A DNA stretch of 64,000 nt, from the NCBI GenBank assembly GCA_035610835.1, contig CM069453.1, positions 70,682,682 through 70,746,681 on the forward strand, given 5' to 3'. Below, one piece after another: positions 58,984 through 62,689 of the stretch (its first letter is position 1; each line of letters starts with the position of its first letter). The DNA is from Ophiura sarsii (taxonomy: Eukaryota > Echinodermata > Ophiuroidea > Amphilepidida > Ophiuridae). Position numbers and translations under genes: made by a program. Under the pieces are notes generated by a model, which saw nothing but the letters and a program-made list of their open reading frames with translations, was not told the DNA's origin and did not search any database.

Positions 58984-59730
58984 CATCATACATGTATTGT
59001 ATACCACCATGTCAATATATACATTGTATGGTGAATATAAACCAACATTTAGTTTTCATTACATTACAAAAATTGAGAGAACAAATTGTAACAAACTGTG
59101 TATTTATCATTTATTTTGCTACTTTTGATATACAAGTATTTATTAAAAACACCGTCACCAAACTTTATAAATTGAATCACACCACAAATATTTTCTGTCA
59201 AGGTGAAAATCCTAAATTCAGTTAAATTGAAATTACTCTACATCTGGCAACTCACACAGACATGACAGAATAGTTCATGAGTTAAAACATCAAAAATAAA
59301 GATTTTTTGGTAATCCATTCAACAGAGACTTAACACTTTACACAGATTTCATCAATCTTTAGCTTATTTACATAAAATTGTGCTTTACATGACTGTTTGT
59401 GTCGAAACCCGCCGGGATCGGGCTGGCGACCAGACCACTTGCTCGCCGTCATGACCTGTGCATGTGTACATGTACCCTGTTTCGGGTGTATCGTATAGCG
59501 TCGTTTTGCGTGCATTTAAATGGCATGTTGTTGTTATCGATAATACGTCGCGATCGGCTTCTGTTACCTGGTCTGTGTGAGCATTACAGGCTGCGTAAAT
59601 TCATGCTATAGTATAAAAAGTGTGTCTTAATAGTTGCATTTATTCGATTTCGAATGAAACGTAAGTATCGTGCGTTTAATTGAAAAACTACGAGGGTACC
59701 TAAACTCCTTACCTTACGCTCTGCCGCCAT
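14196..59730 (-). CDS. EHMT: EHMT (G9a/GLP-type) histone H3K9 methyltransferase, 20 exons, 3' end missing
   Basis: Whole-gene entry; exons are listed separately. The product should mono- and dimethylate histone H3 lysine 9 in the nucleus, silencing euchromatic genes. The spliced frame is 1324 residues. Order: low-complexity N-terminus with two AT-hooks (about 134-144 and 329-338), Cys-rich RING-like module (about 729-840), linker, ankyrin repeats (about 970-1205), pre-SET (from about 1250). Diagnostic strings are [55 protein letters not shown] and CTDDC. The order and spacing match the animal EHMT family, which usually has one gene in invertebrates. Every junction has AG/GT and keeps frame. 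The remaining pre-SET cysteines, SET and post-SET (some 230 residues in the family) are not visible, so the catalytic domain itself is inferred from family membership. Three exons are followed by tandem copies of their own donor junction. Confidence 0.95.
14720..14985. repeat. Dispersed repeat, copy B
   Basis: Second copy of the repeat at 8990-9390, shortened in its middle; same orientation. Confidence 0.75.
14994..15199 (-). repeat. 53-bp tandem repeat, about 4 copies, spanning the exon 19 donor
   Basis: The unit is 31 nt of exon plus 22 nt of intron. Plus-strand TGTCATACCT recurs at 15001, 15054, 15107 and 15160. The exonic copy differs from the intronic ones at CATGTG versus CATATG, and the intronic copies differ from each other at one or two sites. 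All keep the GTATGA donor. Confidence 0.95.
15168..15312 (-). CDS. EHMT: EHMT exon 19 (start of pre-SET)
   Basis: 145 nt, acceptor TGCATAG|GGATAT, donor CATGCAG|GTATGA. Encodes [20 protein letters not shown] and later YVSESCE and [11 protein letters not shown], matching the family's RDVARGYENVPIPCVNGVD...YISENCE...MNIDRNITHLQ. The last 31 nt are duplicated in the intron that follows; read-through gives GTA TGA, a stop at the second codon. Confidence 0.96.
15782..15975. mobile_element. TACTGTAAAA miniature element
   Basis: Inverted ends TACTGTAAAACACTAAAATT and, inverted, TACTGTAAAACCACTTAGTT; interior has repeated GCGAA/TTCGC words. One of five related copies in the window. Confidence 0.8.
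16410..16577 (-). CDS. EHMT: EHMT exon 18 (ankyrin repeat 7/8 and hinge to pre-SET)
   Basis: 168 nt, acceptor CTTTAG|CATGCT. The donor ATCAAG|GTTGGT is weaker than the other donors in this gene but gives the only frame that continues into exon 19. Encodes [20 protein letters not shown], then a helix and KTEKIISR, matching RAIRTEKIICRDVARGYE of the family. Confidence 0.95.
17326..17505. mobile_element. GTCTTAGGCAG miniature element
   Basis: Starts GGTCTTAGGCAGGATTTGAA and ends with CTGCCTAAGCC in inverse; interior repeats GGGTGTGTAAA. A truncated copy lies at 46008-46090. Confidence 0.65.
17899..17937 (-). CDS. EHMT: EHMT exon 17 (39-nt microexon, ankyrin repeat 7)
   Basis: Acceptor TTGCAG|GCACAT, donor GGTAAA|GTAAGT. 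Joined to its neighbours it reads [14 protein letters not shown], filling exactly the gap between DSP in exon 16 and MLLMRG in exon 18. The family has HIAARESYHDCV here; Ala to Val is the only change in the HIAxRE core. Confidence 0.9.
18911..19026 (-). CDS. EHMT: EHMT exon 16 (ankyrin repeat 6)
   Basis: 116 nt, acceptor AATCAG|GAAGGC, donor CCGTT|GTAAGT. Encodes [20 protein letters not shown] and [12 protein letters not shown], then VHGDSPL starting repeat 7. The Trp of LHWASF is another cage residue in the family. Confidence 0.95.
19046..20367. repeat. 60-bp tandem duplication split by a transposon
   Basis: The 60 bp at 19046-19105 reappear at 20308-20367 with about three changes, both copies ending CCTAGGGA. 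The element at 19106-20299 sits at their junction. Confidence 0.85.
19106..20299. mobile_element. 1.2-kb hAT-like non-autonomous element, TSD CCTAGGGA
   Basis: Ends CAGGGTGTA...TACACCCTG, flanked by the 8-bp direct repeat CCTAGGGA (19098-19105 and 20300-20307). Subterminal TGTGTAGCAAAA/GCTATGC words and GCGATGCGATACCGGTTAAA recur near 49.55 and 52.2 kb, so the family is multicopy. No transposase frame was found. It lies about 80 bp from exon 16. Confidence 0.85.
20734..20838 (-). CDS. EHMT: EHMT exon 15 (ankyrin repeat 5, methyl-lysine cage)
   Basis: 105 nt, phase 0, acceptor TTTGTAG|GACGAT, donor GACAAG|GTGAGG. Encodes [20 protein letters not shown] and the GADPNIRDK hairpin. The two tryptophans and the glutamate correspond to the aromatic cage with which mammalian G9a/GLP ankyrin repeats bind H3K9me1/2, so reader function is probably kept. 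Confidence 0.96.
21058..21564. mobile_element. 0.5-kb palindromic element
   Basis: Inverted ends AAAATCTGATCACGTTTGTT and the reverse of ACAAATGTGATCTAATTTT. TTTGCATAACT recurs on both arms, and GAAAAGTGCCACTTTTTCTG forms an internal hairpin partner of CAGAAAAAACGGCACTTTTC. Confidence 0.75.
22151..23704 (-). repeat. 74-bp minisatellite, 21 copies, spanning the exon 14 donor
   Basis: The unit is 60 nt of exon 14 plus 14 nt of intron (GTAAGTACTGCATA). Copies recur exactly every 74 bp from 22151. Variation is slight: GAATTATATGG/GAATTGTATGG alternate among copies, and single copies have altered donors (near 23274, 23342 and 23417 on the plus strand). The far intron continues as AAAAATAATG, and ATA is shared with the exon at the duplication join, suggesting 3-bp microhomology. 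Confidence 0.97.
23645..23746 (-). CDS. EHMT: EHMT exon 14 (ankyrin repeat 4)
   Basis: 102 nt, phase 0 at both ends, acceptor TTTCAG|GACGAC, donor GTACAG|GTAAGT. Encodes [20 protein letters not shown], then the outer helix and VSINVQ, matching the family's DGSTCLHHAAKIGNLEMV...VDVNAQ. Its last 60 nt are amplified in the intron that follows; read-through meets a TAG five codons past the junction. Confidence 0.95.
24313..24387 (-). CDS. EHMT: EHMT exon 13 (ankyrin repeat 3)
   Basis: 75 nt, phase 0 at both ends, acceptor TTTACAG|CACGTG, donor CATCGG|GTAAGT. Encodes [20 protein letters not shown] and NPQHR. Confidence 0.94.
25161..25372. mobile_element. TACTGTAAAA miniature element next to exon 12
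   Basis: Inverted ends TACTGTAAAACAACTTAATT and its mirror; interior rich in TTTCGCG/CGCGAA. It ends 13 bp outside exon 12, just clear of the donor. Confidence 0.85.
25386..25540 (-). CDS. EHMT: EHMT exon 12 (ankyrin repeat 2, start of 3)
   Basis: 155 nt, acceptor ACAAAG|GTGATG, donor CCACTG|GTAAGC. Carries the ankyrin core [20 protein letters not shown] followed by QADANID, then HRTPL opening the next repeat. A TACTGTAAAA element ends only 13 bp from the exon. Confidence 0.95.
25883..25965 (-). CDS. EHMT: EHMT exon 11 (first ankyrin-like helix pair)
   Basis: 83 nt, acceptor CCACAG|TCCCAA, donor TGTTAG|GTAAGT. Encodes [20 protein letters not shown] and LDKVLQML, matching the family's [26 protein letters not shown]. 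Confidence 0.93.
26705..26771 (-). CDS. EHMT: EHMT exon 10 (linker before ankyrin repeats)
   Basis: 67 nt, acceptor TTTCAG|CTACAT, donor GAAAG|GTATGT. Encodes [20 protein letters not shown], resembling the family's GREALEKALVIQE helix just before the ankyrin domain. Confidence 0.9.
27672..27793 (-). CDS. EHMT: EHMT exon 9 (linker)
   Basis: 122 nt, acceptor TTTGTAG|AGCCCG, donor CATCAG|GTTTGT. Encodes a linker ([20 protein letters not shown] and following) without a named motif. It is supported by splice sites and by bridging the phase from exon 8 to exon 10. Confidence 0.85.
27980..28401. mobile_element. TTAA-flanked palindromic element
   Basis: The two halves are inverted copies around about 28190 (CATCTCTCAACATGCCATTT on one arm, its complement on the other; CATTGTGCATTATATG likewise). 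TTAA lies at both ends (27980 and 28398). Confidence 0.8.
28398..28625. mobile_element. Half copy of the TTAAGGGGGCTGT element
   Basis: Matches one arm of the complete palindrome at 52895-53597 (CGTAAAACTGCCGTAACTTC, GGGTTCAATGAATCCAACCA, GGTTCTGCAAAGATAACTCA) and lacks the other arm. It shares its outer TTAA with the preceding element. Confidence 0.8.
29083..29375 (-). CDS. EHMT: EHMT exon 8 (end of RING-like module and linker)
   Basis: 293 nt, acceptor ATTACAG|GGTGTC, donor CCAAA|GTAAGT. It contains [20 protein letters not shown] followed by [10 protein letters not shown], matching the family's FHKAC...FCPHCGEDASEAQEV. The rest is a linker of about 55 residues before the ankyrin domain. 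The Cys-rich module is known in mammals to help recruit partner zinc-finger proteins; that role is assumed here. Confidence 0.95.
29376..30906 (-). other. EHMT: EHMT intron 7, repeat-rich
   Basis: Begins next to CAGTGGCGGTGCCAGCATC (29408), a fragment also seen near 62870. From 29450 to 30120 several phrases recur in direct order, such as TTTGATATNGAAATGTATAGG and GTTGTTTTGTTGCAAAAGGGCC, pointing to an internally duplicated repeat. The TTAA element at 30390-30766 follows. Confidence 0.6.
30390..30766. mobile_element. TTAA palindromic miniature element, copy 2
   Basis: Ends TTAAAGGTATATTATGCGATC and its mirror; arms share CCTCAATCCT, AATACATGCCAAGTTA-like and AGGGCGATACGATTCC words with copies 1 and 3. 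Confidence 0.85.
30907..30961 (-). CDS. EHMT: EHMT exon 7 (CCPGCGCFC zinc motif)
   Basis: 55 nt, acceptor GTATAG|GCACAAG, donor CTGCG|GTAAGT. Encodes [19 protein letters not shown], nearly identical to the family's KHHCCPGCGYFC. This is one of the most diagnostic exons of EHMT. Confidence 0.95.
30962..33750 (-). other. EHMT: EHMT intron 6, 2.8 kb
   Basis: Very AT-rich and without exons. It contains a palindromic element at 32681-33017 and three copies of a unit of roughly 27 bp (CTACCTAATTGCTACA) at 33378-33460. I see nothing else in 31.0-32.6 kb. Confidence 0.6.
32681..33017. mobile_element. Palindromic GGCCAA-type element
   Basis: Left CTTAGGCCAACAACAAAAAG with AACTTGCC following, right GGCAAGTCAATTTTTTTTTT and TGCCTTACG; the middle has two CAGATACTAC-like direct phrases. 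Confidence 0.6.
33751..33839 (-). CDS. EHMT: EHMT exon 6 (Cys-rich module)
   Basis: 89 nt, acceptor TTTCAG|CTTGGC, donor ACACAG|GTATTT. It encodes [10 protein letters not shown], then [15 protein letters not shown], matching the family pattern of one Cys, RPSSRV and LCETH. It supplies further zinc-ligand Cys/His residues. Confidence 0.92.
33985..34198. mobile_element. TACTGTAAAA miniature element
   Basis: Ends TACTGTAAAAGCCAATATTT and, inverted, TACTGTAAAAGCTGAAAATT; interior TTTTCGCG words. Confidence 0.8.
34719..34814 (-). CDS. EHMT: EHMT exon 5 (start of Cys-rich module)
   Basis: 96 nt, acceptor CACTCAG|GCTGAG, donor AACAAG|GTAAGG. The peptide begins [14 protein letters not shown], matching the family's LCSCRME segment that opens the zinc-binding region between the acidic N-terminus and the ankyrin repeats. 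Confidence 0.92.
34815..39071 (-). other. EHMT: EHMT intron 4, 4.3 kb
   Basis: AT-rich. A palindromic element lies at 37029-37238. At 35715-35800 a short unit (ATTCCTTTAAAAATC) repeats three times. Otherwise no exon, gene or named repeat was seen. Confidence 0.6.
37029..37238. mobile_element. Palindromic element ending in AAAAACCTG
   Basis: Left TTAGGTCACACACAAAAACC, right ACAGGTTTTTTGTGTGGCC in inverse; related in layout to the GGCCAA-type elements. Confidence 0.6.
39072..39115 (-). CDS. EHMT: EHMT exon 4 (44-nt microexon)
   Basis: Acceptor TTGCAG|GAAGG, donor TCACAG|GTAAGC. It encodes [15 protein letters not shown] when joined to the leftover G of exon 3. Assigned by splice sites and by keeping phase between exons 3 and 5. 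Confidence 0.8.
39290..39362 (+). mobile_element. LINE (CR1/L2-like) 3' end
   Basis: TGTAAAGCGCTGTGGTACCT, GAGCGCTATATAAATGCCCT, then a run of AAT repeats. This is the usual 3' tail of CR1/L2-type LINEs; only the tail is present. Confidence 0.65.
39422..39525. repeat. Hairpin-forming inverted repeat
   Basis: GGTTAAGAGTTTAACGGGTT pairs with AACCTGTTAAATTCTAAAAC and CTCTTAACC; loop about 40 bp. Confidence 0.75.
39781..40770. repeat. GTCATTCCGCAAC motif element
   Basis: The 13-mer GTCATTCCGCAAC, or a one- or two-base variant, occurs eight times: plus orientation at 39781, 40369, 40382, 40578, 40758; minus at 39938, 39953, 39966. Between them is AT-rich sequence. Neither ends nor coding capacity were recognised. 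Confidence 0.85.
41504..42940 (-). repeat. 80-bp minisatellite, 18 copies, spanning the exon 3 donor
   Basis: The unit is 71 nt of exon 3 plus 9 nt of intron (GTGAGTGAG). Copies begin every 80 bp (plus-strand TTTATTAACA at 41511, 41591 and so on to 42871). Copies differ by a few substitutions only, such as GACGAATG/GACGATTG and GATG/GACG/GACA. Each copy keeps a usable GTGAGT donor; the copy farthest from the exon ends in GTAAGG instead. Confidence 0.97.
42870..43004 (-). CDS. EHMT: EHMT exon 3
   Basis: 135 nt, acceptor ACTTCAG|ACTCAAC, donor AATAAAG|GTGAGT, residues about 669-713. It enters and leaves in the same phase. The product is Ser/Glu/Asp-rich, including [18 protein letters not shown]. 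The last 71 nt of this exon are also the start of the 80-bp tandem array. I chose the first donor because read-through gives GGT GAG TGA. Confidence 0.9.
43083..43180 (-). repeat. Diverged copy of an exon 2 segment inside intron 2
   Basis: About 98 bp of this 242-bp intron aligns with exon 2 at about 43432-43530. Shared landmarks on the plus strand are GCAGCAGCGTC, ATGGGAATCGAGGCCG and TAACATCT. Identity is roughly 75-80 percent by eye with a small gap, so the duplication is old. It is not joined to the reading frame by recognisable splice sites. Confidence 0.8.
43247..45233 (-). CDS. EHMT: EHMT exon 2 (N-terminal low-complexity region with AT-hooks)
   Basis: One 1987-nt exon, acceptor TTACAG|AGTCTG, donor CTCTG|GTAAGT, residues about 7-668. 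The composition is acidic and Ser/Thr/Asp/Glu-rich with basic islands, so the region is probably disordered. Two AT-hook DNA-binding motifs are clear: [13 protein letters not shown] and [10 protein letters not shown]. Near residues 56-91 a short unit resembling LQATDNSNS repeats three times. Close to the end, [10 protein letters not shown] resembles the ARK-S/T context that G9a/GLP methylate in their own N-termini and in H3; methylation here is inference. The family's N-terminus is poorly conserved, so this exon is assigned by frame and position rather than by homology. Confidence 0.92.
46008..46345. repeat. Fragments of two miniature elements
   Basis: 46008-46090 matches the GTCTTAGGCAG element at 17326; 46255-46345 matches the right arm of the element at 58060 (GTGGGCGCTTAATAGGGATA). 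The sequence between is unassigned. Confidence 0.6.
47300..49040. repeat. GTGTCATTG motif element with large inverted repeat
   Basis: 47660-47760 and 48375-48478 are inverted copies (TGACACCAATATGTAACAAA, AAAATTCATATGGATACCAT, AGTCGGTCCCAGCGCG). GGTGTCATTGTAA-like words recur near 47326, 47490, 47669, 48460, 48868 and 49017. A further copy of the AGAGCAATCCCCCAATTATC segment occurs in tandem (48320 and 48520). Confidence 0.75.
49821..50023. mobile_element. TACTGTAAAA miniature element, diverged
   Basis: Ends TACGGTAAAACAAGTTAACT and, inverted, TACTCTAAAACAATTTAATT; interior closely resembles 25161-25372 (GCTAATCATCACTAGTTTCG). Confidence 0.8.
50214..50788. mobile_element. TACTGTAAAA miniature element split by a TTAA element
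   Basis: Left end TACTGTAAAACAGTTTAATT at 50214; the matching right end TTAAGTTGTTTTATAGTA lies at 50771-50788, beyond the insertion at 50392-50774. Confidence 0.8.
50392..50774. mobile_element. TTAA palindromic miniature element, copy 3 (nested)
   Basis: Ends TTAAAGGCATATTATGTGATC and mirror, TTAA on each side. It lies inside another element whose two parts rejoin cleanly at TTAA. A perfect short palindrome, TTGTACCGAGCGGTACAA, marks its centre. Confidence 0.88.
52505..52895. repeat. 196-bp tandem duplication
   Basis: CATATTTTTCTCTATTATTA starts at 52505 and again at 52701; the two copies differ at only a few sites and contain ATCGGATCGGATATCGGCTG. Each ends near GGTTGAGCCTTAGTTAAAAG. Confidence 0.92.
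52895..53597. mobile_element. Complete TTAAGGGGGCTGT palindromic element, 0.7 kb
   Basis: Near-perfect inverted arms of about 340 bp meeting around 53245, outer ends TTAAGGGGGCTGT...ACAGCCCCCTTAA. TTAA on both sides fits piggyBac- or Kolobok-like insertion. It could fold into one long hairpin RNA. Confidence 0.92.
53600..56580. repeat. GTCACGGACGGAC motif element with 0.6-kb inverted arms
   Basis: The 13-mer GTCACGGACGGAC or a close variant occurs about 14 times: plus at 53662, 53839, 54028, 54051, 54409, 54432, 54819, 55168, 55190, 56168; inverted at 55003, 55979, 56001, 56354. Arms 54625-55210 and 55960-56565 are inverted copies around a 0.75-kb unpaired centre. To the left, a unit of about 365 bp starting GATAGAAATAGGGTTCTC occurs twice (53855, 54236). 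No coding frame was recognised. Confidence 0.9.
58060..58387. mobile_element. TACCGTATTATCCC palindromic element
   Basis: Inverted ends TACCGTATTATCCCTATTAA and mirror, with GGGCGCTTATTA words inside. A half copy is at 46255-46345. Confidence 0.8.
58505..58981. mobile_element. Poly-G-ended element, second copy
   Basis: Starts CCGGGGGGG and ends with a C run of about 30 then CCGG; flanks CGTCATAC and CATCATAC are a near 8-bp duplication. GGCACACCC near the right end is shared with the copy at 8320-8647. Confidence 0.65.
59713..59730 (-). CDS. EHMT: EHMT exon 1 (start exon, MAAERK)
   Basis: Eighteen coding bases, ATG to AAG, then the strong donor AAG|GTAAGG, ending in phase 0. Joined to exon 2 it gives [15 protein letters not shown] with no stop. 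The competing donor four codons in (GAGC|GTAAGG) would run into a TAG in exon 2, which supports this junction. An alternative start is the internal Met in exon 2 (45216-45218). Confidence 0.75.
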
Positions 59731-59800
59731 TTTGGTCTTGAAGGTCAGAATGAGCATGCGCAGTAGATAAACAATGAAAGAAGTACCGGCTGTCTACAAA
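59731..59800 (-). promoter_or_regulatory. EHMT: EHMT promoter / 5' UTR with YY1- and NRF1-like motifs
   Basis: Read on the minus strand, the start codon sits in AAAATGGCGGC (59724-59733 on the plus strand), the YY1-type motif often found overlapping the start of translation in TATA-less genes. About 25 bp upstream is GCATGCGCA (59754-59762), the core of an NRF1 site. No TATA box is evident. The exact transcription start cannot be read from sequence; a housekeeping-type dispersed start is inferred. Confidence 0.6.
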
Positions 59801-60249
59801 GATAAGAGCACAAACTTCTGAAACGTTATTAAGACAAATAAATGTGGCATTGCTTGCAATTTTACATTGAACCCCTTAAATTGACTTTTTTTTATTTTAA
59901 AAAGGTTGTTTTGATTTGTTCAATGTTGTTTTTTCCCCGGATACCATTGCCTTTGCCTCATCATTTCATGATCCTCCTCTTTCAAGTTTCATCATCATCA
60001 TCATCATCACCATCATTTATCAATCTCAGTCATTTAAAACGACAACTTGAAAAACATGTTGATAACGCTTTATTTTCCTACAAAATGCCTATAATGCTTA
60101 TAGGCAACAACAAAAAAGTTATATTGGCGTAACACTCTCGAGTTACTCGACCCTAATTTACCCCTCCGACCCTGACTTGTTTTCCTTCTTTTTTTGCAGA
60201 AGGAAAAAAATATATACAAAATAAAAAAAAAACACCAAAAAACACTATC

Positions 60250-61016
60250 TTATAGTTTGCCCCACTTCCGATGTTTGGTTAACGAATGAATATCGGATAA
60301 AACGTAAAAAGGTCGTTGACCTTTGCGTATGGGGTCAAATTCTAAAATGTGCTCCAATTTTGAAAAACAATATCTCAAATTGCTCGTATGATCACAAGAA
60401 TTCCACACTGCAAAAACACCGGGCAAAAACACCGGTGTTAAAAATAACACCGTTCGGTGTTCTGAGAGGTCCACACCAATTAGTGTTATTTTAACACTAT
60501 CTTGGTGTTACATTAACACTTACAGTGTTACATTAACACTTACAGTGTTACATTAATACTTACAGTGTTATTTTTCACACTTGCAGTTGTTAAAATGACA
60601 CTACATGGTGTTGATATTACACCAAAAATTTAACACCGGTACACCGGTGTTAATTTTTTTTGGTGTGGACCTCTCACAACACCAATGGTGTTATTTTTAA
60701 CACCGGTGTTTTTGCAGTGCAGAAATTGTATTTTTTACCACGGGGAATTTGTTTGTGGGTCAAGAGGTCAAGGCCTATTGACCTATATGTAATCGGAACA
60801 TTTGACCTCTTTATAAGGTACAACAGACACTCTAGATGGTAAAAACTACCATTTCTAGAATAGTGTGTTCAGATAAACAATTTTAGATATTACGGTTTTT
60901 CAAAATCGGAGCAATTTTAAAATTTGACCCCATAGGCCTACGCTAAGGTCAACGACCTTTTTACGTTTTACCCGATAACTCGTTAACTAAACATCGGAAG
61001 TGGAGCAAAGGCTATA
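60250..61016. mobile_element. Palindromic element interrupted by another palindrome
   Basis: Outer arms share CCACTTCCGATGTTTGGTTA, AAAACGTAAAAAGGTCGTTG and ATGGGGTCAAATT in inverted order. The inner element occupies 60416-60719. Confidence 0.85.
60416..60719. mobile_element. CACTGCAAAAACACCGGTGTT miniature element (nested)
   Basis: Inverted ends CACTGCAAAAACACC...GGTGTTTTTGCAGTG; interior is built from many GTGTTA/TAACAC words, including ACATTAACACTTACAGTGTT repeated two to three times. Confidence 0.88.
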
Positions 61017-61349
61017 CATTTTCGGAATCCTCATGACTAGACGAGTAATATGCATATCGATACGATTGGAATATATTTGAATTTTGACCCCTGTGTGACC
61101 TTTGTTGACCCCTCCCGGAAATGCCTGACATTTTTCAAGGGGGTAGCCCGAGTCAAAATGGTTCGGTATTCATCAGGGAACACAAAAACACTTTCAAACC
61201 TTTGTTCCCAGGATTGGTCACGGGACCTACACGTTGGTCTCCTATTAATAGTAGGCCTACACTAATCTAATCAAAAATCTAACAGAAATGCATCTGTTCC
61301 AGATAAAGCTATAAAGTCTGTAACTCAACCTAAGAAATTCTATTCTCCA

Positions 61350-62689
61350 GTCAGACATATCTTTTCAAAATTTGCTTTATGGAATGCCCGATCGATAAAA
61401 TCTAAGACATGCATTATCGCTGATTTAGTATTGCCAACCGCATCGATATTCTTGCGATCACAGAAACCTGGTTAAATGGTGATTACAGAGATGATCACAC
61501 ATTAGCAGATTTGACTACCACTTTACCGGGCTATCAATTACATCATGTACCACGAAATGACAGGAGAGGAGGTGGTGTGTTCACTGTGTTGGTTTATTTG
61601 CGTGAAAACTTTAATGTGCGTCTGATGCCATCCACAACATATGACTCTTTTGAATATATTGACTTATCCATATCAGCAAGATCACAAAGTCCATTACGCC
61701 TGATAATTATCTATCGTCCACAGAGAACAAAACACAAACAATCTACTGCACCAATGTTTTTTCGTGAATTCTCCCAATTTCTTGAATGTATCTCTTGTAT
61801 ACCAGAGAATGTATACCACTTTATGCCCTCCCTGATACGCAAATCTCAAAACTTCAACGGATTCAAAACTCAGCTGCTCGACTTGTTACTCTGTCTAAGA
61901 TTCGCTGTCACATTTCCCCCGTCCTTCGTGACTTACATTGGTTACCGATCAGATCTCGCATTATCTACAAGATTCTTCTGATAACATTTAAATGTACTCG
62001 AGCTCTTGCTCCTATGTATCTGCAAGATCTTGCCCCAGTGGCGTAGCTCAGGGGGGGGGGGGGGCAAATGCCCCCCGCCCCCCTGACAGAAAAAAACCAT
62101 TTGTGCCCCCGCCCCCCACCCCCTCTAAAAAAAAAGGGGGAAAAAAGAAAATAGGGGAAAAAAATGATAAAAGACCGAGATTGCGTGCGGGGTACTGGTT
62201 ATGTGTGGGATATTCAGCACAAATAGTCAAATATAAGGCAAAATTGTACATGTAGTACATGTACTGTGCGATTTTTTTTGGACCGTGCGACATTCCCCCC
62301 CCCCCCCCCCCCCACCCCCACTTACGTGAAAATCACGAGTTGGTGACTGGGAAAAAATTGGGGCAACCTTTTACGAAAATTTCAGAAATATCTTCTTGCG
62401 CATGTTTCTTCAACTTCTACTTCATATGGTCGCCGTTCTTTTCAAGATGCTTCTGCTGAACTTTGGAACAATTTACCATATCATGTTAAATCCGCCAAAA
62501 CTCTTGAACAGTTCAAATCATTGCTAAAAACTTACCTATTTAATGTTAATGTTTAATTTATTTTTGTTTTGTCTTTTGTTACTCATGTTACTGTGTGTTT
62601 TTGTTTTTTGTTTGTGATAGCGCATAGGGACTTAATTGTGTTATGCGCTCAATAAGTATGGTTTTATTATTATTATTATTATTACACAG
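61350..62689 (+). pseudogene. CR1/L2-like LINE, internally deleted and interrupted
   Basis: Endonuclease part: LWNARSIKSKT near 61377, then after a frameshift NRIDILAITETWL-like sequence, GYQLHHVPRNDRRGGGV and IIIYRP. At about 61790 it jumps to the extreme C-terminus of reverse transcriptase (ISKLQRIQNSAARLVT, VLRDLHWLPI, ALAPMYLQDL), so most of the polymerase is gone. A GTGGCGTA element breaks it at 62036-62350. It resumes with YGRRSFQDASAELWNNLP and ends in ATT repeats, the typical tail. Confidence 0.88.
62036..62350. mobile_element. GTGGCGTA-type element inside the LINE
   Basis: Starts CAGTGGCGTAGCTCAGGGGG, has C-rich runs and GACCGTGCGACATTCCCCCC, as in the copy at 4960. Right boundary is approximate. 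Confidence 0.6.

Larger units (their letters stand above)
45234..59712 (-). other. EHMT: EHMT intron 1, 14.5 kb, filled with repeats
   Basis: No host exon was recognised here. It holds palindromic miniature elements, the GTCACGGACGGAC element, the GTGTCATTG element, a 196-bp tandem duplication and poly-G-ended elements (listed separately). The stretches 45.5-46.0, 46.35-47.3, 48.9-49.8, 50.8-52.2 and 56.6-58.0 kb show nothing I can name beyond AT-rich sequence and short fragments of repeats. Confidence 0.7.
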
